Source of the DNA: a virus
Strand: one strand, 5' to 3'
DNA length: 31,300 bases
Virus record (IMG/VR): IMGVR_UViG_3300044678_001328
Coordinates: 1-31,300 of that record
Made by a program: the position numbers and the translations under genes. Below, in pieces: positions 24,667 through 29,854 of this stretch (the first letter of the stretch is position 1; each line of letters opens with the position of its first letter). A model generated the notes under the pieces. It ran no database searches. It worked only from the letters and a program-made list of their open reading frames with translations, and had not been told where the DNA came from.

Positions 24667-25075
24667 CTACTAATTCTCCATCAATGAAGTTATCATCCTC
24701 ATCCATTGCCATTAAGGGAGTCTCAACAAACTTGACAAGAATAGCCGTAGACTCTAGCTTTTTCCCATCAGAGGTTATATCCATCTGGTAGAGTCCAGCA
24801 ACCTTTGCAAGTTCTGACATGGCAGAGATTTTGTCTCTATTGCTGGAGGTATCTGCATCAATGATAGAAGAAAGTACGGGAATTCTCTCAAGATAGTTTA
24901 GCCTTGCAGTCTCTCGAACAAGTTCACGTTGCTCTTTAATGTTAGTGAGACGTCGTTGTTCAATCTCATGCTTGGTTTCCGCTCTAATCTTACGCTTTTC
25001 AATGGCGTGTTTTTGCTTGCGGCTTAATAACTTAGTCTCTGAATTCTGCGACGAGTTTGTTTGCGATTGCTCCAT
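24653..25075 (-). CDS. terS: Terminase small subunit candidate (140 aa)
   Basis: Located immediately before the large terminase. The N-terminal 60 residues are strongly basic and helical (LLSRKQKHAIEKRKIRAETK), suited to binding DNA. The centre ARLNYLERIPVLSSIIDADT continues with SSNRDKISAMSELAKVAGLY, a phrase I associate with small terminase-like phage proteins. The C-terminus is acidic (DEDDNFIDGELVD) and may contact the large subunit. Its role would be recognition of the packaging site. Assigned from position plus motif. It overlaps the preceding 62-aa gene by 44 bp. Confidence 0.75.
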   Translation of the reverse strand: MEQSQTNSSQNSETKLLSRKQKHAIEKRKIRAETKHEIEQRRLTNIKEQRELVRETARLNYLERIPVLSSIIDADTSSNRDKISAMSELAKVAGLYQMDITSDGKKLESTAILVKFVETPLMAMDEDDNFIDGELVDANN

Positions 25076-25220
25076 GACCTGCTAGTTTAAGTATCTGACG
25101 AATGGTATTCATGTTCTCAACAATCTTTTTGCCAACTGCTGGTTCAATGTCAATAACAAAGATAGCAATGTTTGGGAAGATTTGGCTAATGTTTACGCCA
25201 ATGCGGAAATTCTTCTTCAC
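25032..25220 (-). CDS. Hypothetical protein, 62 aa, GTG start coupled to holin
   Basis: I place the start at a GTG that overlaps the holin stop as GTGA (25220-25217). The longer frame from 25328 would run across the holin gene. The product, KKNFRIGVNISQIFPNIAIF and then VIDIEPAVGKKIVENMNTIR, has a strand-like hydrophobic patch followed by a helix QILKLAGHGAIANKLVAEF. It could be a small soluble regulator of lysis or packaging, but no family is recognised. The 3' end overlaps the small terminase gene by 44 bp in another frame. Confidence 0.65.
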   Translation of the reverse strand: MKKNFRIGVNISQIFPNIAIFVIDIEPAVGKKIVENMNTIRQILKLAGHGAIANKLVAEFRD

Positions 25221-25405
25221 AAACCACCCAACCCTAAGGCAGTCACCGCACCAGAAACAGCACCAGCTACCCACCGTTTGAACGCCAAGACGTAGTCGAA
25301 CTTGGTATCGTCTCCAGATTTCAACCATGCGTTGCAGTCTACTAGAAATGCGGAAACGAATCCACTAATTGCACCTACGATTACTTTTTTGATTTCGTTG
25401 TTCAT
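25217..25405 (-). CDS. Holin candidate (62 aa)
   Basis: Two short hydrophobic segments, VIVGAISGFVSAFLVD (about 6-21) and WVAGAVSGAVTALGLGG (about 45-61), flank a charged loop (AWLKSGDDTKFDYVLAFKR). This is the size and shape of small two-helix phage holins; the phrase GFVSAFLVD-x-NAW is familiar from phage holins of podoviruses. I chose the ATG at 25405 because AGGGTG lies six bases upstream; the GTG at 25414 is part of that same site. It follows the phosphoesterase gene within the lysis cluster. Holins make the hole through which the endolysin escapes. Confidence 0.72.
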   Translation of the reverse strand: MNNEIKKVIVGAISGFVSAFLVDCNAWLKSGDDTKFDYVLAFKRWVAGAVSGAVTALGLGGL

Positions 25406-25415
25406 ATTGTTCACC

Positions 25416-26279
25416 CTATAAAATGGCTCTGCACCGTGTAGACAAGGTTGTACTTTTATCCTTGGTAACTTCCTCGTGCGATAACTCTAGTATAACACCA
25501 CCAAACTGTTGAGGAGAGAGATTCCAGCCCATAGCATAAGACGGAGCAGCGTCTTCTTCCGTTCCGTAGGTCGAGAGGTAGCTACCTGTCATGACGCACG
25601 TTACCTGCTTGGTTGAGGACTTATTGTGCTGACCGTAGTAGTGCATCTTGGTTGCGAGGTCTACGAACTTGTTGTGTTTATGACCAATCCACACACCGTC
25701 TACGTCACCGAGCCATGCCAGCATACGTTGAAAGTCAATGATGCCTTTTGTAACTGGAGCCGCACCACCTGCCCCGTGGTGACGATACATTGTCCAAGTC
25801 GTCTTCTTAGTGCTCCTGAGTAGGTGGATGTTCCAATACCCGCACCAACCGCCAGGTTTGATGTCTACATTCGGTAGTTGGTTCAGACGGTAGAGCAAGA
25901 TAGACATAACGTCTATGTGATGACGCTTTGCAACGTGGGCTTCGTGGTTGCCAATGCCTATAAATTCGATGAGATGGGCATAGGGCTTGAGAAACTCATA
26001 GGCGAGGTCAATCGCCGCATCAATGGGTTTAACTCCCTGCTGAATCAAGGCTCTGTCCATTGCATCAAGGTCAAATCTCTTGAGGTCGCTTGGTAGGATG
26101 AGGTCGAACACGTCACCGTTAATGGCTATCTTGCACTCTGCATCTGCCATTCTTTCTAAGTCGTGCTTAAGTGCTGACTTAGACATGGAGCTTGCTCCGA
26201 AGTGGAGGTCGCTTAAAAGCCCGAGTCTTACCTTTTGATGAACTGAGTTGATGTTAAAGGTTGTCTGTATGTTTTTGAT
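25416..26279 (-). CDS. Calcineurin-like metallophosphoesterase, apparent ATC start (287 aa)
   Basis: All metal-binding motifs of the family are present: GLLSDLHFG (Asp24, His26), NGDVFD (Asp56), GIGNHEAH (Asn111, His112), YRHHG and IGHKHNK. The enzyme should hydrolyse phosphate mono- or diesters, possibly nucleic acid. The first motif lies upstream of the only ATG (26186), in frame, so that ATG would remove Asp24 and His26. Upstream the frame is open to the TGA of the preceding gene with no ATG, GTG, TTG or CTG. An ATC at 26279 lies six bases after AGGGG and would give a natural (M)KNIQTTFNI opening. I place the start there. Read-through of TGA or a base error are alternatives. Confidence 0.85.
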   Translation of the reverse strand: MKNIQTTFNINSVHQKVRLGLLSDLHFGASSMSKSALKHDLERMADAECKIAINGDVFDLILPSDLKRFDLDAMDRALIQQGVKPIDAAIDLAYEFLKPYAHLIEFIGIGNHEAHVAKRHHIDVMSILLYRLNQLPNVDIKPGGWCGYWNIHLLRSTKKTTWTMYRHHGAGGAAPVTKGIIDFQRMLAWLGDVDGVWIGHKHNKFVDLATKMHYYGQHNKSSTKQVTCVMTGSYLSTYGTEEDAAPSYAMGWNLSPQQFGGVILELSHEEVTKDKSTTLSTRCRAIL

Positions 26280-26282
26280 GGG

Positions 26283-26504
26283 TCACCCCTGCCGTCTGTC
26301 TTGCAGTAACAAGTCTATTTTAGCCTCAATCTTTGCAACTTGTATAGGGAGGTTCTTCAAATCAGTATGTCCAGCCTCTAATTGCTTAACTCTATTCTGC
26401 AATGTACCCGTCCAAGCACTACCTGTAAGGATAGCTAATATCCAATGCCACGAGGTGTTCAAGAAGTGGAGAATTGCCGAGTCGTTAGAGGGGTCAGTTG
26501 CCAT
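26283..26504 (-). CDS. Membrane-anchored coiled-coil protein, lysis cluster (73 aa)
   Basis: One hydrophobic segment near residues 11-30 (ILHFLNTSWHWILAILTGSA) is followed by an amphipathic helix with heptad spacing (LQNRVKQLEAGHTDLKNLPI, VAKIEAKIDLLLQ) and a basic end. This resembles small N-anchored i-spanin-like or XhlA-like proteins that act with holins and endolysins. AGGAT lies before the ATG. It lies between the endolysin and the phosphoesterase, with its TGA directly in frame with the latter. Spanin or holin-accessory role is inferred from layout. Confidence 0.72.
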   Translation of the reverse strand: MATDPSNDSAILHFLNTSWHWILAILTGSAWTGTLQNRVKQLEAGHTDLKNLPIQVAKIEAKIDLLLQDRRQG

Positions 26505-26513
26505 AATAATATC

Positions 26514-27059
26514 CTATAGTTTGATGAAGTGCGTCCATGCAGAGCGTAGGCGTGAACGTCTATAGCATCCACCACCATCTCGCTGAGAACCCGTAACTCC
26601 AGATGAGGTATTGCCCTCGATGGAGTTCATGTAGTACGTCCCTGACGTTACTACGATACCCATGTGGTTTCCACCTGCCTTGAGCCATAAGCACAGGTCA
26701 CCCCTTTTAGGGTCATTAGTAATTCTCCCATTTGTCTCTGCCCACTTATGCCACTGGGCAACAGCAGCTGATGCTCTATCAGAAAGTCCAATCTGTTCTA
26801 CCTTGGCAACATCACAACAAAACTCAATCATGGCGGCACACCAAGGATAACCTTCTTCTAGTTTTACGGCTCCAAGGATAGCCTCTATCCATTCTCCATG
26901 ATTATTCTCTCCTTCCTCTCGAACCTTGATGTCATCAGCTAGAACGGCAGCGGCAAGCAGTACACGTTCACTTTTATCTAGGTCGTAGTAGTTAGGGTAT
27001 CTCACAAGAAGAATATTCCTCACTCTTGCCATTGCATCAGAAGTAGTCATTTTGGACAA
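26514..27059 (-). CDS. CHAP-type endolysin (181 aa)
   Basis: A cell-wall hydrolase. The catalytic triad expected of CHAP/NlpC-type amidase-peptidases is visible: Cys74 in YPWCAAMIEFCC, His132 in GGNHMGIVV and Asn150 in SIEGNTSSG. The N-terminal 60 residues are helical and have no signal peptide, so escape should depend on the holin. There is no separate wall-binding domain. Start choice is uncertain: TTG at 27059 lies 11 bases after GAGGAA, while the ATG at 27050 would be 20 bases away. It is the first gene of the leftward unit, so it may be made early in late transcription and held by the membrane. Confidence 0.87.
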   Translation of the reverse strand: MSKMTTSDAMARVRNILLVRYPNYYDLDKSERVLLAAAVLADDIKVREEGENNHGEWIEAILGAVKLEEGYPWCAAMIEFCCDVAKVEQIGLSDRASAAVAQWHKWAETNGRITNDPKRGDLCLWLKAGGNHMGIVVTSGTYYMNSIEGNTSSGVTGSQRDGGGCYRRSRLRSAWTHFIKL

Positions 27060-27099
27060 ATAGAAATACGTTCCTCAAAAGAAAAAAGTACCATTCCCT

Positions 27100-27105
27100 A
27101 TTATA
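27100..27105 (-). promoter_or_regulatory. Leftward late promoter -10 box (candidate)
   Basis: Minus strand TATAAT at 27105-27100, in an AT-rich run and about 40 bases before the endolysin start. No TTGACA-like -35 box lies 16-18 bp upstream; hexamer repeats and the iteron dyad occupy that place. This suggests activator-dependent or alternative use. Confidence 0.5.
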
Positions 27106-27110
27106 TATAT

Positions 27111-27134
27111 ATTTCTGTTTCTGTTTCTGTTTAT
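27111..27134 (-). repeat. Hexamer tandem repeat, four units of A(T/G)AAA(C/T)
   Basis: Read on the minus strand from 27134: ATAAAC, AGAAAC, AGAAAC, AGAAAT. The array starts three bases after the dyad at 27138-27158. The same order, dyad then 3 nt then hexamers, recurs on the plus strand at 28413-28466. Confidence 0.85.
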
Positions 27135-27137
27135 AGG

Positions 27138-27158
27138 AGGGTAGGTATAAGCTACCCT
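27138..27158. repeat. Inverted iteron dyad, copy 1 (21 bp)
   Basis: AGGGTAG (27138-27144) is inverted against CTACCCT (27152-27158) with a 7-bp spacer GTATAAG. The right arm is also the core of the first unit of the adjacent iteron array. Copy 2 at 28413 differs only in three spacer bases. Confidence 0.85.
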
Positions 27159-27183
27159 TAAGCTACCCTTAGGCTAGCCTTAT
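27151..27183. repeat. Iteron array 1, three 11-bp units
   Basis: GCTACCCTTAA, GCTACCCTTAG and GCTAGCCTTAT follow each other with no gap. The 11-bp period is about one helical turn, so bound proteins would lie on one face. Likely binding sites for the replication initiator encoded at 30253. Confidence 0.85.
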
Positions 27184-27319
27184 GTATATAATTTGAACCT
27201 AAAACTAATCAAATATGTAATACAAAGTATATATACTTATACTAAAAAAAATTAGAAAATGAAAGTAAAAAAACAGAAACAAAACAACTAGCTATACGCT
27301 AGTCGAAACATAGCCATAG
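27184..27319. other. AT-rich stretch between iteron arrays (unwinding element candidate)
   Basis: The 136 bp between the two arrays consist almost wholly of A and T in its first 110 bp, with A-runs of 7-8 and a perfect palindrome AAGTATATATACTT at 27226-27239. Such a stretch next to iterons is the usual DNA unwinding element of phage and plasmid origins. Confidence 0.6.
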
Positions 27320-27363
27320 GCTACCCTTAGGCTACCCTCAAGCTACCCTATAGCTACCCTTAT
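27320..27363. repeat. Iteron array 2, four 11-bp units
   Basis: GCTACCCTTAG, GCTACCCTCAA, GCTACCCTATA and GCTACCCTTAT follow head to tail in the same orientation as array 1. The last three positions vary, while GCTACCCT is constant. Confidence 0.88.
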
Positions 27364-27508
27364 CTACTACCTAAAATGTACTGTATGCCAAATGTGTAGT
27401 ATAAGTGATTTTGATGGTTAAAAATTTTATGGTGTGGGTAACGCTAACCGCTCCGCTCCTTCTCCACCCCCCCCCCCTAACCTTACAATCCCATGCCAAC
27501 ACTATATA

Positions 27509-27524
27509 TATATGCATGCATATA
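27509..27524. repeat. Perfect 16-bp palindrome
   Basis: TATATGCATGCATATA reads the same on both strands. It lies in alternating purine-pyrimidine sequence and could be a dimeric protein site or a cruciform/Z-DNA-prone spot. Confidence 0.8.
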
Positions 27525-27684
27525 CACTCTATATATACGGCCTCATACCTGGTCATTCACATTCTAGCTATAGATAGACTTGATAGTATAAGACTCAATA
27601 CTTGGCAGTTAGGATTACATAGCTCATCATCGAACCTATCCGCACAATCTAGATCGATAAGCGTACAATTAACCTAAAATGCAC

Positions 27685-27710
27685 TTTTTTAGACTTTTTT
27701 TTACTTTTTT
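27685..27710 (+). promoter_or_regulatory. Phased T-tracts upstream of the early promoter
   Basis: T6 (27685-27690), T8 (27695-27702) and T6 (27705-27710) have centres 11 and 9 bp apart, close to the helical repeat, and end 11 bp before the -35 box. Such tracts bend DNA and act as UP elements for RNA polymerase alpha. Confidence 0.7.
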
Positions 27711-27721
27711 CTATAACACTG

Positions 27722-27751
27722 TTGACAATCTGCCAAACATAAGCGTATCAT
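27722..27751 (+). promoter_or_regulatory. Early rightward sigma-70 promoter
   Basis: TTGACA (27722-27727), an 18-bp spacer, then TATCAT (27746-27751). Expected transcription starts near 27758, about 30 bases before the first early gene at 27790. The -10 box lies in the 13-mer ATAAGCGTATCAT, which has relatives at 27657 and 28955. Confidence 0.8.
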
Positions 27752-27789
27752 TGTTCATGAGTTCAATTTTGGGCTTATAAAGGAAACGC

Positions 27790-27996
27790 ATGGAAAAGAG
27801 AAAATCATTCTACAACTCAACCACACGGGAACGTGACATCAAAACCCTGATTACCCACATTATGGAATTGGAATCCATGTGGGAAGGTAACGAAAAAATC
27901 ACCATAGGTAAGGGGACACTTATGACACTTGCCGATCTCGCTAAGTCCATTGATGAAAAATCAGCGGATGGAATTTGGATTACCAAAAAGAACTAA
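27790..27996 (+). CDS. First early protein, 68 aa, unknown function
   Basis: The first gene after the early promoter, with AAAGGAAACGC before the ATG. The product begins with a basic segment (EKRKSFYNSTTRERDIKTLI), then helices (THIMELESMWEGNEKI, GKGTLMTLADLAKSIDEKSA) and ends WITKKN. It is small, charged and soluble, as expected for an early host-modifying protein. No family recognised. Being promoter-proximal it would be made first and in quantity. Confidence 0.8.
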   Translation: MEKRKSFYNSTTRERDIKTLITHIMELESMWEGNEKITIGKGTLMTLADLAKSIDEKSADGIWITKKN

Positions 27997-28012
27997 CATA
28001 AGGAAACATAAC

Positions 28013-28222
28013 ATGAAATACATGAACGAACATGACGCAATTGAAGCATATGAGGATATGCTTAACGACTGTTACCCTATGGCGGATATCTGCGGGTATA
28101 AGGTGCAACCTGCATACGCTCTTAAACGCTTCGATCCAACAGCCTACCGCTGTGGGTTTATTGACTGGTTGGACTCTGAGGGGCTAACTACCGATGAGAG
28201 TGAAGCGGACGAGGTGGCATAA
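28013..28222 (+). CDS. Acidic early protein, paralogue A (69 aa)
   Basis: I placed the start at the ATG at 28013 behind AAGGAAACATAAC; the frame is open to 27929, but those residues overlap the first gene. The core DAIEAYEDMLNDCYPMADIC with ALKRFDPTAYRCGFIDWLD is matched by the protein at 29011, so the two are duplicates. The L-K-x-x-D-P-T-A-Y-x-x-x-F-x-x-W-L-D motif is common in small early proteins of many phages; function is unknown. The acidic tail (TTDESEADEVA) is strongly charged and could be a DNA mimic, but that is speculation. Confidence 0.82.
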   Translation: MKYMNEHDAIEAYEDMLNDCYPMADICGYKVQPAYALKRFDPTAYRCGFIDWLDSEGLTTDESEADEVA

Positions 28223-28223
28223 G

Positions 28224-28403
28224 ATGACGCGAACATTCACGCAATCAGAAATAACCGTAGAGCGCATGATTAACGGGGGCTATAGTCTATCCGTCATCAC
28301 TGACACGGGTAACTATTACCGTATGCGTTACTATTTCTACTCACGGAAGGACGCCATGCGGCAATTCTCGCAATACGTCAGGGAACAAGAACAATCTGCA
28401 TAA
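28224..28403 (+). CDS. Hypothetical protein, 59 aa
   Basis: The ATG lies one base after the preceding stop, behind GAGGTGG within the previous gene. The product has strands (FTQSEITVERMINGGYSLSV, TDTGNYYRMRYYFYS) and a final helix RKDAMRQFSQYVREQEQ. This beta-beta-beta-alpha pattern with many Tyr and Arg suits a small nucleic-acid-binding protein, but no family is assigned. A longer start at 28194 would overlap paralogue A and adds basic residues unlike the rest. Confidence 0.75.
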   Translation: MTRTFTQSEITVERMINGGYSLSVITDTGNYYRMRYYFYSRKDAMRQFSQYVREQEQSA

Positions 28404-28412
28404 CCTAGCCTT

Positions 28413-28466
28413 AGGGTAGGTGACAGCTACCCTGACATAAACATAAACAGAAACATAAACATAAAG
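28413..28466 (+). repeat. Inverted iteron dyad copy 2 with hexamer repeats
   Basis: AGGGTAG (28413-28419) and CTACCCT (28427-28433) flank GTGACAG. After three bases follow ATAAAC, ATAAAC, AGAAAC, ATAAAC, ATAAAG (28437-28466). The design is the same as 27158-27111 but in the opposite direction. The last unit carries the AAGGA ribosome site of the gene at 28478. No T-run follows the dyad, so it is not a plain terminator. Confidence 0.88.
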
Positions 28467-28477
28467 GAACTAAACAT

Positions 28478-28735
28478 ATGAAACAATTCGACATATACAT
28501 AAGCAAGTCGCCATACCTTAAAATCATGGCTCTAACCGATGCAGGTATCAAAGCCTATAACGAGCTAGCCTATCAATGCTTGGAAGCAGGGATGACGATT
28601 CACGACATAACCATACACGACCGAGAACGCTTAGTAGGTTCGCTACGAAAGGCAGGTTACACCGTGACGTCAATCATGCCTAAGCATGAACTCAACATGA
28701 GCGATGACGATATCATGCAGGAGCTAGGGCTATGA
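28478..28735 (+). CDS. Hypothetical protein, 85 aa
   Basis: Begins after AAAGGAACTAAACAT, at the end of the dyad-hexamer element. The product has a mixed opening (KQFDIYISKSPYLKIMALTD), a helix AGIKAYNELAYQCLEAGMTI, a short strand (DITIHDRERL), another helix and a C-terminal DDDIMQELGL. It looks like a small alpha-beta protein. The stop overlaps the next start (ATGA). No family recognised. Confidence 0.77.
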   Translation: MKQFDIYISKSPYLKIMALTDAGIKAYNELAYQCLEAGMTIHDITIHDRERLVGSLRKAGYTVTSIMPKHELNMSDDDIMQELGL

Positions 28736-28938
28736 ACGTAGTAGACAGAGTTAAACAGCACCAGGAACTTCAGCGAAAGTATCCACAACTGACGCCCGAT
28801 GATATCGAACTCATGATCATCAGCGGAACATTTCAACCCGAACCAAAACCCAAAAGCCAGGGAATGACCTGGGCGGATGGCTTTTTGATGCTATTTCTGG
28901 CAGCAATCGTCATTTTTGTAGGAATTTTATTAAAATAG
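28732..28938 (+). CDS. C-tail-anchored small membrane protein (68 aa)
   Basis: Coupled to the gene before by ATGA. The first 45 residues are soluble and charged (DRVKQHQELQRKYPQLTPDD, EPKPKSQGMTW). Residues 50-67 (GFLMLFLAAIVIFVGILL) form one transmembrane helix ending in Lys. This places the N-terminal part in the cytoplasm. Early phage membrane proteins of this design often interfere with host functions or superinfection, but no role can be shown here. Confidence 0.8.
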   Translation: MNVVDRVKQHQELQRKYPQLTPDDIELMIISGTFQPEPKPKSQGMTWADGFLMLFLAAIVIFVGILLK

Positions 28939-28954
28939 TAAATTCTGACGAACA

Positions 28955-28967
28955 ATAAGCGTATAAT
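28955..28967 (+). promoter_or_regulatory. Second early promoter element ATAAGCGTATAAT (candidate)
   Basis: A perfect TATAAT (28962-28967) preceded by ATAAGCG, the same context as the -10 of the main early promoter (27739-27751) and of a third copy at 27657-27669. No TTGACA-like box at 16-18 bp. It lies 43 bases before the ATG at 29011. Confidence 0.6.
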
Positions 28968-29010
28968 AGATATACGCACAAAAGCGTAACACAAAAGGAC
29001 ACAAAAGAAC

Positions 29011-29235
29011 ATGAACAACATCGACAGAACGGACGAACACGGATATACCTTCATCAGCGAAGATGACGCCATTGAGCGATTCAATGATATGCTAGACGAG
29101 TGTTTCCCGCTGGTGCAATTCGGTAGCCTGAGTTACTCACCATCAGAGGTACTTAAGAGGGTTGACCCAACAGCGTACCATTGTGAGTTCCTCAATTGGC
29201 TAGATTGCGAAGAATTGACCATTGACGAGGACTAA
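29011..29235 (+). CDS. Acidic early protein, paralogue B (74 aa)
   Basis: Behind AAAAGGACACAAAAGAAC. It has its own upstream promoter-like element at 28955. The core DDAIERFNDMLDECFPLVQF with VLKRVDPTAYHCEFLNWLD aligns along its whole length with the 69-aa protein at 28013, and both end in an acidic tail. It has five extra residues at the N-terminus. The pair arose by duplication within the early unit and has since diverged strongly. Function unknown; the motif is widespread among phage early genes. Confidence 0.83.
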   Translation: MNNIDRTDEHGYTFISEDDAIERFNDMLDECFPLVQFGSLSYSPSEVLKRVDPTAYHCEFLNWLDCEELTIDED

Positions 29236-29290
29236 GGACAAAATCACGACACAACCAGGGGCAGTAATGCCACAACCAGGAGAACAAAAC

Positions 29291-29830
29291 ATGAAAACAC
29301 AGACACCACAAAACGCACTCACCACCGAAGCTATCAGCAAGATAACCGACAACCTACGCAAGGAGAACGAGACGAGCCTAGACGCAAAAGTTCAGGCACA
29401 AAATACCGCCGCCTTCATTGCGAACGAGTTATACCCCGTATTTAGGGCTATCTTTGAGCCAATGGTAGGGCAGAAAATAATCAAGGCTAACGGCTCACTA
29501 CTTGCAAAAGTTGAGGAGCAACTACCCAAAATCCAAAACATTTCAGGGGTGCACGTATACAGGCAAAATAGCGTATTTTGTACCTTGTGCTGGGTTGTAA
29601 AGGTATCGTGTGCTGTTAAAGATAGCCCATTTTGGGAACATAAAGAGGTTCATGTAACTATCGGGTTAATTGATGGCGTGGTGCTCGGTAAATTGGTCGA
29701 TGAGATAGACAAGAAAAGAGATGACTACGACGTAAACGAGATACGACGGCTTCAGGAAGTTTACAGGGCGAAAATGGAAGAGGCAAGACAAGCAGAACGA
29801 GCCCTTTCCCCCTTCAGATACAACGATTGA
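29291..29830 (+). CDS. Hypothetical protein, 179 aa
   Basis: I prefer the ATG at 29291, eight bases after AGGAG in a 20-base leader that is repeated exactly before the next gene; ATG 29267 and TTG 29222 are longer options. The protein starts with helices (TTEAISKITDNLRKENETSL, NTAAFIANELYPVFRAIFEP), has a strand-rich centre (GVHVYRQNSVFCTLCWVVKV, VHVTIGLIDGVVLGKLVD) and a charged coiled-coil end (VNEIRRLQEVYRAKMEEARQ). No catalytic motif is visible. It may be a DNA-metabolism accessory from its place before the replication genes. Confidence 0.77.
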   Translation: MKTQTPQNALTTEAISKITDNLRKENETSLDAKVQAQNTAAFIANELYPVFRAIFEPMVGQKIIKANGSLLAKVEEQLPKIQNISGVHVYRQNSVFCTLCWVVKVSCAVKDSPFWEHKEVHVTIGLIDGVVLGKLVDEIDKKRDDYDVNEIRRLQEVYRAKMEEARQAERALSPFRYND

Positions 29831-29854
29831 CTATAACCAACAGGAGAACAAAAC

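Larger units (their letters stand above)
27060..27789. other. Divergent control region and putative replication origin (730 bp, no gene)
   Basis: No credible gene lies here; short frames at 27371-27556 and 27405-27677 have low-complexity, unlikely products. The region holds, from left to right: a leftward -10 box, hexamer repeats, an inverted iteron dyad, an iteron array, an AT-rich stretch (27184-27319), a second iteron array, a run of 11 C residues (27467-27477), a 16-bp palindrome, T-tracts and a rightward sigma-70 promoter. Both transcription units start from it. It is the best candidate for the replication origin. Confidence 0.8.

Noticed and set aside
26186-26186. ATG at 26186 as the phosphoesterase start
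   Set aside because: It would remove the SDLHFG metal-binding motif that is encoded in frame just upstream.
27138-27363. Iteron arrays as a CRISPR array
   Set aside because: Units are 11 bp head to tail with no spacers and there are no cas genes.
27405-27677. 90-aa plus-strand and 61-aa minus-strand frames in the control region
   Set aside because: Their products reflect the C-run, AT repeats and palindrome, and there is no ribosome site.
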